DNA from: Fusarium oxysporum f. sp. lycopersici 4287
Lineage: Eukaryota; Ascomycota; Sordariomycetes; Hypocreales; Nectriaceae
DNA length: 64,000 nt
Direction of reading: 5' to 3'
Assembly: GCF_000149955.1 (NCBI RefSeq)
Contig: NC_030987.1
Location: 5,152,853 to 5,216,852 of the forward strand
The notes under the pieces were generated by a model. It saw nothing but the letters and a program-made list of their open reading frames with translations, had not been told where the DNA came from and ran no database searches. A program made the position numbers and the translations under genes. Shown in pieces: positions 43,871 to 55,127 of the stretch. How positions within the stretch are numbered: the stretch's first letter is position 1; each line of letters begins with the position of its first letter.

Positions 43871-45736
43871 TAACGTATTTTATAAGCAAGTAAGCCATAT
43901 AAGCAAGTAAGCCACCTTTCATCACCTTTATAATAAGATTACTCCTAAAAACATCACAATCTATCAGATTAATTAAAACTAATTGCTATATTCTTCCATA
44001 TTGACCTCTATTTCCTCCTGACAGGTCCTTGCATTATGCCCGGCCTTGCTGCATTTGCCATAATGCGTAACCCTCGGTCCTTTTAACCCTCTGCAACCAC
44101 CACTTCTTGACGACTCGGCCGCTACCTGCATATTAACATCCATCTGATTAATTGCTTGTGATGCCTTTTCTATAGTTAAAGGCCCTCCTTTCTGTAGTCT
44201 AGTTCTTTTTTACCCTCTGGCGCTGCCCTAGTATCTGATTCTCTTATTTAAGTTATCGAACCCTATCCTTTAGTAAGGCCACCTTATAGATAATGATGCT
44301 ATTTCCCTTCTTAAAATACCTAATAGCTTGGATAATTAACTCTGGGGAGCTGCTCCTATAATTAATAATCCGCGCCTATAGATATTTAGAATGCGATTAG
44401 GCCTCTAATACTGTCTTAGGGGTCCTTGAAGCCCAGGGGGTCCAAGGTGCCGAGACCTCTACAGGAGGCGTTGGGGTCTGTAACTGTATATCAAGCTTTA
44501 AGATAACATTTTCTAGGTCAAGGGGAGCAAGCCTAGCTCCTCTAAAACCTCCCCGGATATTACTTTCTGTAATAGTAGCTTGGTAGGCGGCATAGAAGGC
44601 AGGAAAGAACTCGGTCTTAGAGATATGGTTTATAGAGCATCTCATTAGACGCTCAGTTTCTTGCCCATAGGCCTTTTTCAGCAGTCCAAAGCAGCCGATA
44701 TTAAGAGGCTAGAGTAGATAAGAGGCATAAGTAGGCATATATAATATAATAATCTTATTCTCCTTATAATATCTCTTGAATTCGGCTAAGTAATGGCTTT
44801 TATAACTATTAAGGATTAAAAGACTATAAGAACTAACTAATTAGTCCTTTGTTGACCGATTAAAGTGCCTAAGCCAGTCAAGACCTAGCTGGTTATTTAT
44901 CCATCTATTTTCGCTTAATGCAATGACCTAATCGCCTAGTAGGTCGCATTCTCGATACCAATTGGCAAGATGATATTGGCCTGAACCAATGATAAACGGC
45001 GGGATCGATTGACCTTCTGCATTAATCGCCTGAATCGCAGTAATCCATTCACGATTTCCAGGCTAGACTTTTTTCGGCATCCCTTGCCTTTCTGAGCTTG
45101 TGATAACTATCCCGGGCTTAATTATGCCCATCATAAAGCCGGTCTTATCAAAATTCCACATATCATCTAATTAGATACCGTATTTCGCAATTGTATTCTC
45201 TACGAGGTAAAACCAGTCACGAATAATAGTCGGATCTTCGCATTTAGCTCTCTAATATTCATATCTCCGAAATCAACGCGTTATAAGCTGTGGTTATCGC
45301 TGGATAAAGTTATGAACCCAGAGCTTGCCAACTGGTGATGCATCGCGATCAGCAAGTAGAGAATTAGCCATTTTTTTCTACAAAGTCGCGCCGTAGGGGA
45401 AATCCTCGCAAATCTAGGTCAAGAATGAATTAAACTATTATCTGCTCCTCTAGATCAGATAGATTCCGTGACTTTATAGTGGTATTGCATGTTAATTAAA
45501 TTCCCTTCTGGCGGCGACCTAAGGTGCAGCGATTAATTTGATATATGGTTGCTGCCCTTCGGACACTTAATTTCGGGTTATTTTGAAGGGCCTGAAGGGC
45601 AAGAAGGACCCTAGCCTCATATAAGGACTGTGACATATTAGGTTGTTGATAAATATTGAATTAAATGGTGATACTGTAAGGTAAGGGATTTTTGGCTTAC
45701 TTGCTTATATGGCTTACTCGCTTATAAAATACGTTA
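43871..45736 (-). mobile_element. pogo/Fot-like DNA transposon, RIP-inactivated
   Basis: Terminal inverted repeats of 41 bp (43873-43913 and 45694-45734; one mismatch) begin ACGTATTTTATAAGC and are flanked by TA on both sides, the target duplication of the Tc1/mariner/pogo superfamily. Each terminus holds two copies of AAGCAAGTAAGCC. A transposase relic occupies the interior. Confidence 0.85.
43977..45640 (-). pseudogene. pogo/Fot-like transposase relic
   Basis: The N-terminus (from about 45640) reads SLYEARVLLALQALQNNPKL followed by SVRRAATIYQINRCTL, the helix-turn-helix start typical of fungal pogo (CENP-B-like) transposases. The middle is riddled with TAG/TAA stops. Residues 44645-44397 (ISKTEFFPAFYAAY, TITESNIRGGFRGARLAPLD) match the conserved post-catalytic region of this family, and a terminal zinc-knuckle remnant (ALWQMQQGRA) is seen near 44060. 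Point mutations predominate, consistent with RIP. Confidence 0.8.
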
Positions 45737-45881
45737 TATAAGATTTTTTTAAAGATTTAAGAAAATCAATATAAATTATTTTAAAACTTATATATAAGCT
45801 ATTAGAACTATAGCTATTTTAGGCTTAGTTTGGATTTTTAAAGAATTCTTTAAAAACTGGATGTAAGGTGGAAATAAAAGT

Positions 45882-45908
45882 GGCTAGCTCGCTTATTAAA
45901 CACGTTAT
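45882..45908. other. orphan pogo-type terminus
   Basis: GGCTAGCTCGCTTATTAAAC followed by ACGT and TA resembles the right end of the neighbouring pogo element (GGCTTACTCGCTTATAAAA), suggesting the edge of a second, otherwise lost copy. Confidence 0.45.
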
Positions 45909-45932
45909 CAAATAGCAATCAGTTTGGTATTC

Positions 45933-47454
45933 CTATTTTTGGTGACTCTCTGTGAGGGGGTTAGAAAATAGCAGTTTGTATAGGGAAACTTTTTTTTTAC
46001 TTGCCGGTAGGTGGGTGCTGCCGATAGGTGGGTACTGCATGGTAAGATTATCGATCAGCTTATACCAAGAGTTCCATCTGGTGTCGTTATCGATCCCAAG
46101 CCGCAAGCTTACTCGATCCTCCCATAGATCACTGTGGATAGATGAATTTTGAAGCCAGACTGCAATATTATGTAGTTTACGCATCGCCGGGATGGTTTGC
46201 CAGCCTCTGAATTTGTCATCCCTGAAATCGGGGGGCTTCCGAGCGGCCCTTTTAGCCTTTCCCTTCTATACCTTACTGAAAGACTGTTCTTGCTGTCCCG
46301 AAGCTTCAGACCGCGATGTTGGCTCATTGGCGGATACATCATAGAGTGTAAAGTAGAACTGTTCATACATCTCGGCGCCGGTTACGTCACTGGCAGCGGC
46401 AAGTGCTGCGCGTAAAGCTTCTTTCGAGGGCGCAAGGAGAAAGGCCTGAAGGGAGAGATTTATGATATGAGCGATGCATCGGATTCGGCGCTGGTTGGGA
46501 TGGAAAGATATCTAGACTCAGTTAACCAACTACCTATCAATCAGCATTCTAAGTCACATACACCGTATTTATCCTGTAGTATTTGAGAGAGATGCTTTAA
46601 ATAGGTATCATTTGAAGTAGCATTATCGCCGGTATGATAGCCGATTTGCTTCGCAATACCGTATTCTTCGATTGCTTCCGCCATTAGACTTGCTTGGCTT
46701 TCGCCACTGTGGCTGTATCGGCATTCAGGCATAGCTAGCAGGGCCTTTTGGAGTTGATAGCCATTATCAACCCATCTAGCGCATACTGCTAAAATGCCAT
46801 GCCGATGAGGCGATGTCCAGATATCGGTCGAGAGATGGATCTTCGATACGGACGCCTGAAGCTTTGCTTTCAATTGAGATCGGTATAAGTCGAAGTTAGT
46901 GGTAATATGGCGCATAGCTGCGTCGAAGTGAGGAGAAGATCCTCAATAGCCGGATTGCATGCCAATATAATATCCTGCATCTCATCCCATTTCATAGCGG
47001 AGAATGGTAAACGACGACGTGTAAGAAGACCGACAATCGATTCTATATATTACTATCGGCTAAAGGCGCGGCGTAAAGTGGTATCTGATGGCCGACTCGG
47101 AAAAAAACTGTCTATCTGCGGCTGCTTTGATGGCCAGGTAATAATATCTGAGTCGCGCTCGTCTATGGTACTGGCCTCCGTCTGAAGAATAGAGGCATAT
47201 TTCCTTTTCGCATAGTAAATGGCATTGCCATGCTTTCTATTTGACCATGGACTATCTGGGGGATAATAAAGGCATTTATACATAACACGACCAGATGTCT
47301 TTCGTTTGCCAGATGGGCCTAGTTTGGCATTCTCTGGATGAGTGGTGCGGAAAATGACGTCGAAGCTAGATGATTCGAAGGGCAGATCATCGGGTGATGC
47401 TCTAGTCTGTGATCGAGTAAGGGTATCAGTGATAATTTTTGAAGACGAAATCAT
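45933..47454 (-). pseudogene. hAT-family transposase relic, C-terminus missing
   Basis: The start (ATG 47454) leads through a BED-finger-like N-terminal part (FDVIFRTTHPENAK, YKCLYYPPDSPWSNRKHGNA; the Cys/His set is incomplete) to a stop near 47053. In the next part, KIHLSTDIWTSPHRHGILAV and GYHTGDNATSNDTYLKHL (46915-46541) carry the catalytic-core blocks of fungal hAT transposases. After a further break, GIDNDTRWNSWY (about 46100) is the conserved TRWNSWY block. The C-terminal hAT dimerisation region is absent; the frame ends in unrelated sequence near 45933 next to a pogo-type terminus. At least two stops or frame changes. No terminal repeats found. Confidence 0.8.
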
Positions 47455-48197
47455 AATTATACATTGAAATCATAACTATGTATTGAAAGTCGGGACAGCA
47501 GACTGTCAGACAGCGCGCTCTCACTAGGTAGCTCGTAATCTAATGATGATCGGAATGATTGTCTTCTGTCTCTTTCTCATCATGGTTATTCTTGCTCTCC
47601 CCCTTCTTATCACTAAAGAGGCGAGGCTATGATACTAGACCTGCTGGCCCTGCAACAGACCTGTAACACTGTTCTGATGATTCACGCGTAATCGTGCGAC
47701 ACCCGTTTCCTGTGGCTGCCTATGCAGCACTATCATCCATGCTACTTCTCCAATACAGACCGCGGAATTCAAAGATATCCGGCAGGGTGAAGGACTGGTA
47801 CCAGCATGAAGTGCATTTAGTGTGATAGATGCTAGCTACTTATACACAAAAGGTTGCACCATGGCCTGCTGCCTATACTGAGGCCTACAGTCTACACTCA
47901 GAATTCTAGCATAAACTATAGGGAGCTGCAGCCTAGGCTAAAGAAGCTGTGGTTGGCATCTTATTATGTCCCACGGAAGGGCGTGTGCATAATCAACTTA
48001 GCAAGAAAGATTGAAATTAACAACTAGTATTTAGATTACCGGGGAATTCTGTGAATCTAAATACACTATAAAATCCTATGTTGTGTTAAAGATTTGATGA
48101 GAACAAGGGGGTGTTAAAAGAGTTCATTGCAGTAGATCTAACTAAAGTCCTGTAAATAAGATTATCTAATCTTATTAGATAAGGTTGCTACACGGCC
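47455..48197. other. intergenic, nothing recognised
   Basis: About 740 bp with no gene, repeat or RNA signal I could identify. Confidence 0.6.
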
Positions 48198-48310
48198 GAT
48201 AGCATTTTAGCTATCGTGATATCACACTTAGCTGAAAAAAAGTGTGATATATATTCACGGTGATATATATCACTTTAGCACTTTAGCACAGTGTGATATC
48301 ACTTTAGCAT
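48198..48310. repeat. cluster of short perfect palindromes
   Basis: GATAGC ... GCTATC (48198-48215), GTGATATCAC (48216-48225 and 48293-48302) and GTGATATATATCAC (48260-48273), interleaved with three CACTTTAGCA units. Able to form several alternative hairpins. Confidence 0.8.
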
Positions 48311-48404
48311 ATCATAATACGCAAGTCTGAGACGGGCTGCTGTGTGTAGGACTGTTACAGCGGATGTTCATCGATGAGTGTCACACAGTCATCATGGACA
48401 TTGG

Positions 48405-48539
48405 TGTTGGGACCGTGTGACTAAGGTGGTCCGATCTGCTGGTGACTGGGATGCGGATACTATGTAAGGAGCTGTGCTCCTCTCGGATATATGTAACTTA
48501 GAACTAACAATAACACAATTAACTCTTTTTACTTCAACA
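48405..48539. repeat. possible solo LTR (135 bp)
   Basis: Begins TGTTGGGACC and ends TTTTTACTTCAACA, the TGTTG...CAACA ends typical of Ty1/copia LTRs. Flanking pentamers (ATTGG, TAGTA) do not match and no second copy is present, so this is tentative. Confidence 0.35.
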
Positions 48540-48623
48540 TAGTACTGCCTACGAATATCCACTACCATAACCATATATTGACATTCCTTAAAAACATTAG
48601 ACCGACAAGTAGTTGCCTGCGTT

Positions 48624-50563
48624 CTATAATATCATAAACTTCTCGGGGCGAACCTGGTTGATGAGTTCACCATCCATGACGCCGTCGCAGTATGCATCTC
48701 CAGTAAACGCGAAATTCCCATGCTCGCCCGGCCGCAGGACGAATGGAATCCGTGACCCCATTAATATGACAACCACATCCCCAGACATCATCATTGGCGG
48801 CCCCATGCCAAGATGGCCTTTCTTCGTCAGAAACGGTCGTTTGCCGCTCATTGTTTCCGTGCTACATTGGTAGTGGCTACCATCAGTATCAAGAATTGTC
48901 TCAGTTTGTCCTTGCAGCTCGCTCACCGACCCCGCAAGCTTGCGTTGCTCAAAAAGTTCACACTCTGCGACGAGTGACTTGTATGCCCCTCTAACATCAG
49001 ATGTTGGTCGCGTAGTCCTGCCATTACAGGTGTAAAGATCGCCGATTGGCACTCGCCAGACCGCTTCATCTCGCCTAGACTCGCTGGCATAGATTGGCTC
49101 GTTTTTCAGGGCCGAAAGTTGACACATCAGTCTAACCTGAGCGAAGTAGCTCAGGTACTGCTCATGACTAAAGATAGTGGTTTGTGCCATGGGCTCCCAA
49201 CCTCTTCCACGACGTCCACCGTGATTCCTTCCAGAACGAGCATCAACGTGCTTGGAGATGATATTACGCTAGGTTTTGTGTCCCCACAAGCCTGAAAAAA
49301 TGGAGGGTCGACGAGGGTGTGATCGTAATACGATGGGCTGAGGTTGGAGCGCCAGTCCGGTACCCATGAGGGAAGTGGGATGTAACTCTTGGGAAATTGA
49401 GAGTATGAAAGGACTTCTAGTCCCTGTTTCTCGATCATGACCCTCGCCGTCCTGCATAGGAGACCAGCATAGTCGAAGTCGCTATAATCGGGTATAATGT
49501 CCAGGCCATCTGTAGCTAGGCCCAGCAGCGCAAATATCCTGTCTCGCTGATCGGTCGCATGCATTTCGTTCTGTACGTATAGCTTTCGCATCAGGCTAAG
49601 GAGGCTGTCGCCGGTTGATTTCCCTGTCCATCTTGCGTCGTATCCCAGCCTCCGCTGCCGGGTACTGAAGAGGGCTGAGGTAGGCTCGTTCAAGATGAGC
49701 GGAAACTTTGCGTTGAGTTCCGCGAACTCTTTGTCCTTCCCGACGGCGTCCTTCAACAATTTCCCGCAGCTGAAATGTACAATCTGAATTGCGAGCATTA
49801 CTAGCTCAACCGCTACAGACCTTTTACCGCAAACAAAGACTGTATCTGGGCAGAGACAGAACTCCTGAACTACCCATACCCTCTTGAACCACGGCCGTTG
49901 AAACCAGGCAATGATGGCGTCCAGGGAATCCCTGTATATAGAGCGGCCTTTTTCAAATAGAGCCTGGAATTCGATAGTGAGAGGGTCAGCAGGGTCTGCG
50001 TTGATGACTATCGGCTGGAGCTGCGGGAACTTCTCCTCGGTGTAGAAGCTTTCCAGACCAAGGTTGCGAGCATCTTGCCCTATTATGGACCAGATATCCA
50101 TGACGGTGTCGGAGCCGCTCTCAGCAGGCCCCAGCCAGACGAGAACTCTCTGTGCTTTGGAGTAGATCTGACTCATCAACCCTATCTGCAAGCTCTTCTC
50201 CTGTAGATTCTCCTGGTTAATGCAGATTTGGTCGATCCAGAGCGTTATGGCCTCATCCTCCCTCCGCAGGTGTCGAATCGCCTCATCCAGAGATTGAGTG
50301 ATACGGAAGTCTGTTTCTGGCAGCTTCAGACTGTGCGTTCGAGCCGCAGTTCCCCATGTGTACGAGAGCGCCTGGAAGTTCATAGGTTCCGATATGGGTG
50401 TCATCAACATCTTACAGTAGATAGGGACCCATGAGTAACCAGCTGGATAGATCTTCAGCAGTCGGATATGCGTGGCGGCAGATGGGAGAATCGCATGTTG
50501 CTCAGCCGCCGAGGATGTGTCGGACAGTAAAGTCGAAACAGCCTTCTCTAGGAAATTAAGCAT
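48624..50563 (-). pseudogene. HET-domain (heterokaryon incompatibility) protein, one frameshift
   Basis: HET-domain proteins trigger cell death after fusion of genetically different hyphae. ATG 50563 was chosen because homology-like sequence starts there; the frame is open 89 codons further up without recognisable sequence. The three HET signatures are present: FQALSYTWG (residues about 63-71), LWIDQICINQEN (108-119) with QRVLVWLGPA following, and RPWFKRVWVVQEF (223-235). DRIFALLGLA occurs later. Near 49180 the frame shifts by one base; the other frame (49190-48624) supplies the typical C-terminal block GKRPFLTKKGHLGMGPPMM with GDVVVILMGSRIPFVLRP. Full product would be about 650 residues. With no other damage, the frameshift may be a sequencing error. 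Confidence 0.88.
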
Positions 50564-50830
50564 GGTGATGCAAGAAAGAAGATGCTCGATGTGGAAACAA
50601 TCAATAAGTATTAAGGACGGTCTATGGGTTTGCCAGTTAAGGAGACCATCCTTCTTTGAACTTGTGGTGGCTTTCACAGCCTGGGTTATTGATGCGGTCG
50701 GGACGCGCTGCGGGGTTCGCGCGGCTCGGCATAATACGAATGCCGGATGACGATGCGCCACATTTTCGCTTGGCTGCCGATTATGGAGGGACTGTATGTA
50801 TGTATGTAGATTTTTCATACGGAGGGCCAT

Positions 50831-52616
50831 CGGCTCCGAAAAAGTCCACTACTGGGACATAGGACGTGCTGAGCTAAGGAGGTTTATCTACGTGCTAATT
50901 ACACTACATCCATCCTTATTGTCTGTCCCATTTTCAGTAAGTAAAGAAACCCTGTCGGTAGCTAAGGCTGTGATTGGCCGGAGAGAGAGACCAGAGTGGG
51001 GTGAGGTAGAAAGTCAAAGCGGGGACCCCTGTGGGGCTGGGGGAAGTACCAGCGGCAGCATACCATGCGGGGTAAGCGACATAGCGTCGACAGGGGTAAG
51101 GGAAGAGTCAAGTGAAAGAGGATTTTATTAAAAGAGGCGAAGGTGATTGGCAGGAAAAAACAGCCAGCAACAGAAAAAGAAAGTTTAATAGGAGAGGAGA
51201 CTTTTCTAAGAGAGGGATACCTAAGAAATAATAAAAGAAAATAGGAAAATAATTAAGAAAAGTAAAAAATAAAAAGGCATAGAAAGAGATAAAAAGATAG
51301 TAATAAAGAGAGGTACTATATAGCGCGATAGAGCTAGCTGGCCTAAAACCCTTTGCATCACCGACCAGTTTAGGCAGTTTCTGAAGCTCTTAGGGGAAAG
51401 AGAAAACAACCTCTATCTATTAATGTTTTCCGTTTTGATGCAAACCCCTATTAAAGGCTTGTAAACGGCTTGCTTAACCGGCTGCAGCCACAACAGCCCT
51501 TTCGATGGAGTAAGCAAGGCAGGCTTCGATACATGCTACTCTATACACAGGGGCTTAATAGCGGGCAGCTGACCACATAGCTAATGCACAGGGCCTTCGG
51601 GCGTGCAATGGCACTTGCCACAAACTAACAAATGCAGGCGAGCAATTCGAAAACAGGGGTTTTTTGAGTTCAATTTTAGACGCTGTGGCGCTGCTATCTA
51701 GCATGAAGAGGCTGGTAATCATATGATACTAAGACATTTTAGCGCATTACCTTCCTTTAGTTCGGCATTTGATAAAACCTCGCTTTTGTGCAAGCCTGAT
51801 AAAAATCCGTAGCTCAACTGGCTTCCTAATAATTTACAGCTGAACTTAATGGCTACAGTATTTATAGCTATAAGTACCAATAGTTGCTTTTAGTTAGTGG
51901 CAGGATAGCGGCAAGTGAGGCGGTTTACCTGATTCTGCCTTACGAGGCGCCTTATAGTTAGTTCCTCTAAGCATCCCTTATTCCTAGCAGTATTAGCGTT
52001 GTTACCTCACTTATGTGGCTCTACTTACTACAATCCCGTAATTCCATGACATGCCGTCTGATGTACGGACAGGGATTTCTTGCCAACGGGTTAAAAAGAA
52101 GTCTGGCACCTTGGTGCTTATGGGTGCCCAAAGGCGTGCAAGCCCATCACAATGTGAACAGCCATCGATGCCCAAACCCAAGTCTTTGGTCTCATGTTTG
52201 TCTTTGCACTCTGCTTGGTTTCAACCAGGCGGATCGCCATTCTACTACACCACCAGATATGATAAGAATAGTCTCAGTTTTCATAACCAAATTCTTTCTG
52301 TTATTATGTCCCGCGTGTATTGTGATCACTTTCGCAGGTCTTCCCATGGCGAATAGTTCAAATCTCTCTCACCGATAGACTCTTGAATGTCAGACGAGGA
52401 AAGAGAGGAGTTGCAGGAACATCACACTAGGCTTGTGCAAGGGCGAGTGGCTGGGACCTCGCACAGTTTGCCTATTTTGGGTAGAGCATTTTGCCTTTAT
52501 TTCACACTAATAAAATCAGAAAACCTAAAACGTTTCTGTCGGCTAACCTTATTACATACTACAATAACGTTATCTATAAAGTAAAAATTAATAGAATTAA
52601 TAAAGCTCTAAGTATA
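50831..52616. other. about 1.8 kb without recognisable gene
   Basis: Contains a purine-rich low-complexity stretch (about 51120-51320) like that at 18725-19254. No convincing coding sequence. Confidence 0.6.
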
Positions 52617-52659
52617 ACGTACATGATAAGCGAATGAAACAAACCAGCGAGTGAAACAT
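52617..52659 (+). repeat. orphan pogo-type terminal repeat
   Basis: After TA, the sequence starts ACGTACATGATAAGC and holds two subrepeats, AAGCGAATGAAAC and CAGCGAGTGAAAC. This is the same plan (ACGT end plus doubled keyword) as the pogo element at 43873 and the small element at 26491. No partner end found. Confidence 0.45.
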
Positions 52660-52879
52660 GTGACGGTTGGGTTCCAAACTATGAAACTAGGCCGTTCTAG
52701 GTTTCTGTTTGCAGATGGCGTAGGGCGTAAACTGAGCGTTGTCGAAGTGTCACGTCTCTTGATGGTAGATTCAATGCGTGTTAGGCTTGATCAATGTAAA
52801 GAAGTTTTATTGATAGCTGGTGAGCTAGTCTCTATGAAAGTGCAAATGAATGTGATCGATATACTAGAGGTCGTAGTAA

Positions 52880-53028
52880 GGACCGATGGTATAATGAATG
52901 TGGTCGGTCCCTGGTGGACCGGTGATGTTTATGCATCGCTCTGGATGGACCGTTGAGTCGGTCCTTATCTTATCAGTGGGCCGAACTGTCTGGAGGGTCG
53001 GTCCAATGTGAGCTGGTGGGTCCGTCCT
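52880..53028. repeat. cluster of seven GGACCG/CGGTCC motifs
   Basis: GGACCGA (52880), TCGGTCC (52903), GGACCGG (about 52916), GGACCGT (about 52947), TCGGTCC (about 52958 and 52998) and GTCCGTCC (about 53020), in both orientations within 150 bp, next to the left end of piggyBac-like element B. Confidence 0.65.
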
Positions 53029-53097
53029 TGTGATTGGAGGAAATAATGGAGCCCACGTGACGTAACCGCTAGGGTCGTAACAAAACACTGCACTGTA

Positions 53098-54858
53098 TCT
53101 CCTAAGAGCCCAACTGGCTGCAATTAGGTCACGGCGAAGGGTCGTAACCAATTAAAATGCACAGAACAAGAGGTACTTCTACAGCCACCTAAATTATGCG
53201 GTGGTATAAGTACCAGCAGGTCTCATTACAAATCGGTACATCACATATCTTGCACCCATACCTCGTCTGCCGACTGCGATGCCTTCCTCTTGCGTAGCCG
53301 CTGATTTCAGCAAAAGCACGCCTTTGTAAGCCTTTTGACCTTATCTGCCCTTGCCGAAAGCCCTGACAAGCTAGGCACCTTGAACAACGACCACGATAGA
53401 CATGGTTGATATCCCTATCTATGTGTCTTTGCCGTGTTTCTTGATCATCGATGTCCTCCTCAGCCCCTGACCGATATATCTTTCTTGCTTGACTTTCTTG
53501 ATGATATGTGTTAAGTAAGGCGTTTAAAATGCACTTCCGCCAATCCTCCTGTGACGTATATCTCTCCCAATTTAGCTGGGGACTATGTAGTTGAATGATA
53601 TAGCTATTAGTCAGTGCAACATCAAGGAGGAAGGTCCATATAAGTGCCTGCCAAGCCCCCGGGCGTAGGGGGTGATCGTAGCTTATATATGACCTCAATT
53701 GATCGCCTCGGTCAACGTGATTCATTTCATCATTATAAGCAGCAGCTGCTGTCGGGATTGGAACGACTTTAGTAGTCTCCTTACCAAATTCAAGCTGTAT
53801 TGGCCGGGCTCGTAGATGGTCTGTAGACGGCCTCTTCCTCTTCTTATCGGTACGTTCATCGCCTCGAAAGACGGTTGCTTGGCCCCCGGTCTAAGGCATC
53901 GTAATTTGAGCCTTTAAAGTGCCAAAGCCACCGAATAAAGAAGCCTGCTTGGGCGATGACCCAGATCTTGAAGCCTAGTGGAGTTGGCTTCCCTTTGACA
54001 ACAGTTCTCGCTGTTGATCTGCCTGTATAGCGGACCATACACTCATCTACAGCGAGATGAGAGCCTGGTTGGAAGAGTGCAGCTGACACTCTCTGTATGT
54101 GGTCAGACCACTCTTCAGCAGCTTGTAATACCTTCGGAAGGGGGGCGTTTTCATCGATCTTGGTGTGATCAAAGGGACGAAGATAGCGGTAGATCAGCTG
54201 AAACCTCCAATAGGGCATGAACTTAATAACTGAGTGCAGGGGGGATTGATCTCCTAGCCGGGGAGCCTTCCAATGACTTCGTAGCTTCCTTTCCTTATGA
54301 ATTCCTATATAAATCAGCATGCCAAGCCATACATAGATCTGTGCAGTAGAGATCCCTTCCCAATCTAGGAGCGTTGAGTGTTTGTGAAGTGGGTTATTCC
54401 AGCTGTCAACCACGCCATTTTCAAGCAGGTAATAAATCCAACTATTAGTATATTCAATCCACCTCCAAAGCAGCGATTTAGGCACAAAAAGCTGGAAAAG
54501 ATCAAGTGGTGTATTGGGCAAATAACTAATATGATAATCGCGAGGTTGTAGGATGAGAGGGCTGAAATTGAAGCCGCGGGTCTCATCGGCCGGATAATCA
54601 TTAGCCCCGGCAGGCTCCTTTAGGCCCGTGCGGGGGCCCTTATGTTGCTTACAGAAGCTCTTGTCACCATAGGAATCGATCTCCTGTCTTTGACTGGGAT
54701 CTGAAGAGGTATTCATTGATTGAATCGCCATGAATTATATAGTAATTTGGCTATGAAAGGATAGAAGCTGAAGCTTTTGGTACCCCGCTCATACTGCTGT
54801 AATGACAGGGATAGGGTGGGGCGGGGTACGGATTGCAGCATGTTGGGCTCTTAGGAGA
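53098..54858 (-). mobile_element. piggyBac-like transposon B, internally deleted
   Basis: Inverted ends 53098-53123 and 54833-54858 match at 24 of 26 positions (TCTCCTAAGAGCCCAAC outermost). The transposase relic (53189-54731) lies between them. A TTAA target site is not evident; the tetramers next to the GAGCCC core read CTAA and TTAG. Confidence 0.65.
53189..54731 (-). pseudogene. piggyBac-like transposase, middle deleted
   Basis: ATG 54731 opens a frame of 291 codons homologous to the transposase of element A: FSPLILQPRDYHISYLPNTP, RWIEYTNSWIYYLLENGVVD, GDQSPLHSVIKFMPYWRF and the first acidic block AVDECMVRYTGRS. After WLWHFKGSNYDALDRGPS the sequence jumps to the segment preceding the third acidic block (MNHVDRGDQLRSY), so the region with the second catalytic Asp is gone and the frame is lost. 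The C-terminal Cys-rich domain (CLACQGF, CKICDVPICNETC) is complete to 53189. Unlike element A it keeps the full VDRGDQ motif. The two proteins are clearly diverged, so they are separate subfamilies. Confidence 0.82.
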
Positions 54859-54887
54859 GAATTGATTTATTTTGCCCCACGTTACAA

Positions 54888-54980
54888 GGGGTAGACTTGA
54901 TTTTTGACCAGGGGTAGACTTGAATTTACCAAAGTCACTAGTCGCGGGGTAGCCTTGAGTTTCGCTGGGGGTCGACTCTG
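54888..54980 (+). repeat. four direct repeats of GGGGTAGACTTGA
   Basis: Exact at 54888-54900 and 54911-54923, with variants at 54946-54958 (GGGGTAGCCTTGA) and about 54967 (GGGGTCGACTCTG). They lie between the piggyBac-like element and the helicase-like relic, perhaps subterminal repeats of a lost transposon. Confidence 0.75.
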
Positions 54981-55127
54981 GTCTGTGATTGGGCCAGGGT
55001 TACACGTTGAGATTTGGCCATACACAAAACGTACCGCGTAACGCTCCTGCTCAGACTTCAACCTTTTGTGCTTCGAGACATTGTGCAGACCGTATTCGAG
55101 AATCAGAACCTCCCGACGGGTCAAGGC

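Noticed and set aside
48405..48539. Definite solo LTR
   Set aside because: TG...CA ends and size fit, but no flanking duplication and no second copy; kept only as a low-confidence repeat.
50561..50830. N-terminal 89-codon extension of the HET protein
   Set aside because: No similarity to HET N-termini; the ATG at 50563 fits the usual start before the HET domain.
51808..51830. tRNA A-box-like TAGCTCAACTGG
   Set aside because: No B-box (GGTTCRANNCC) or cloverleaf follows within 80 bp.
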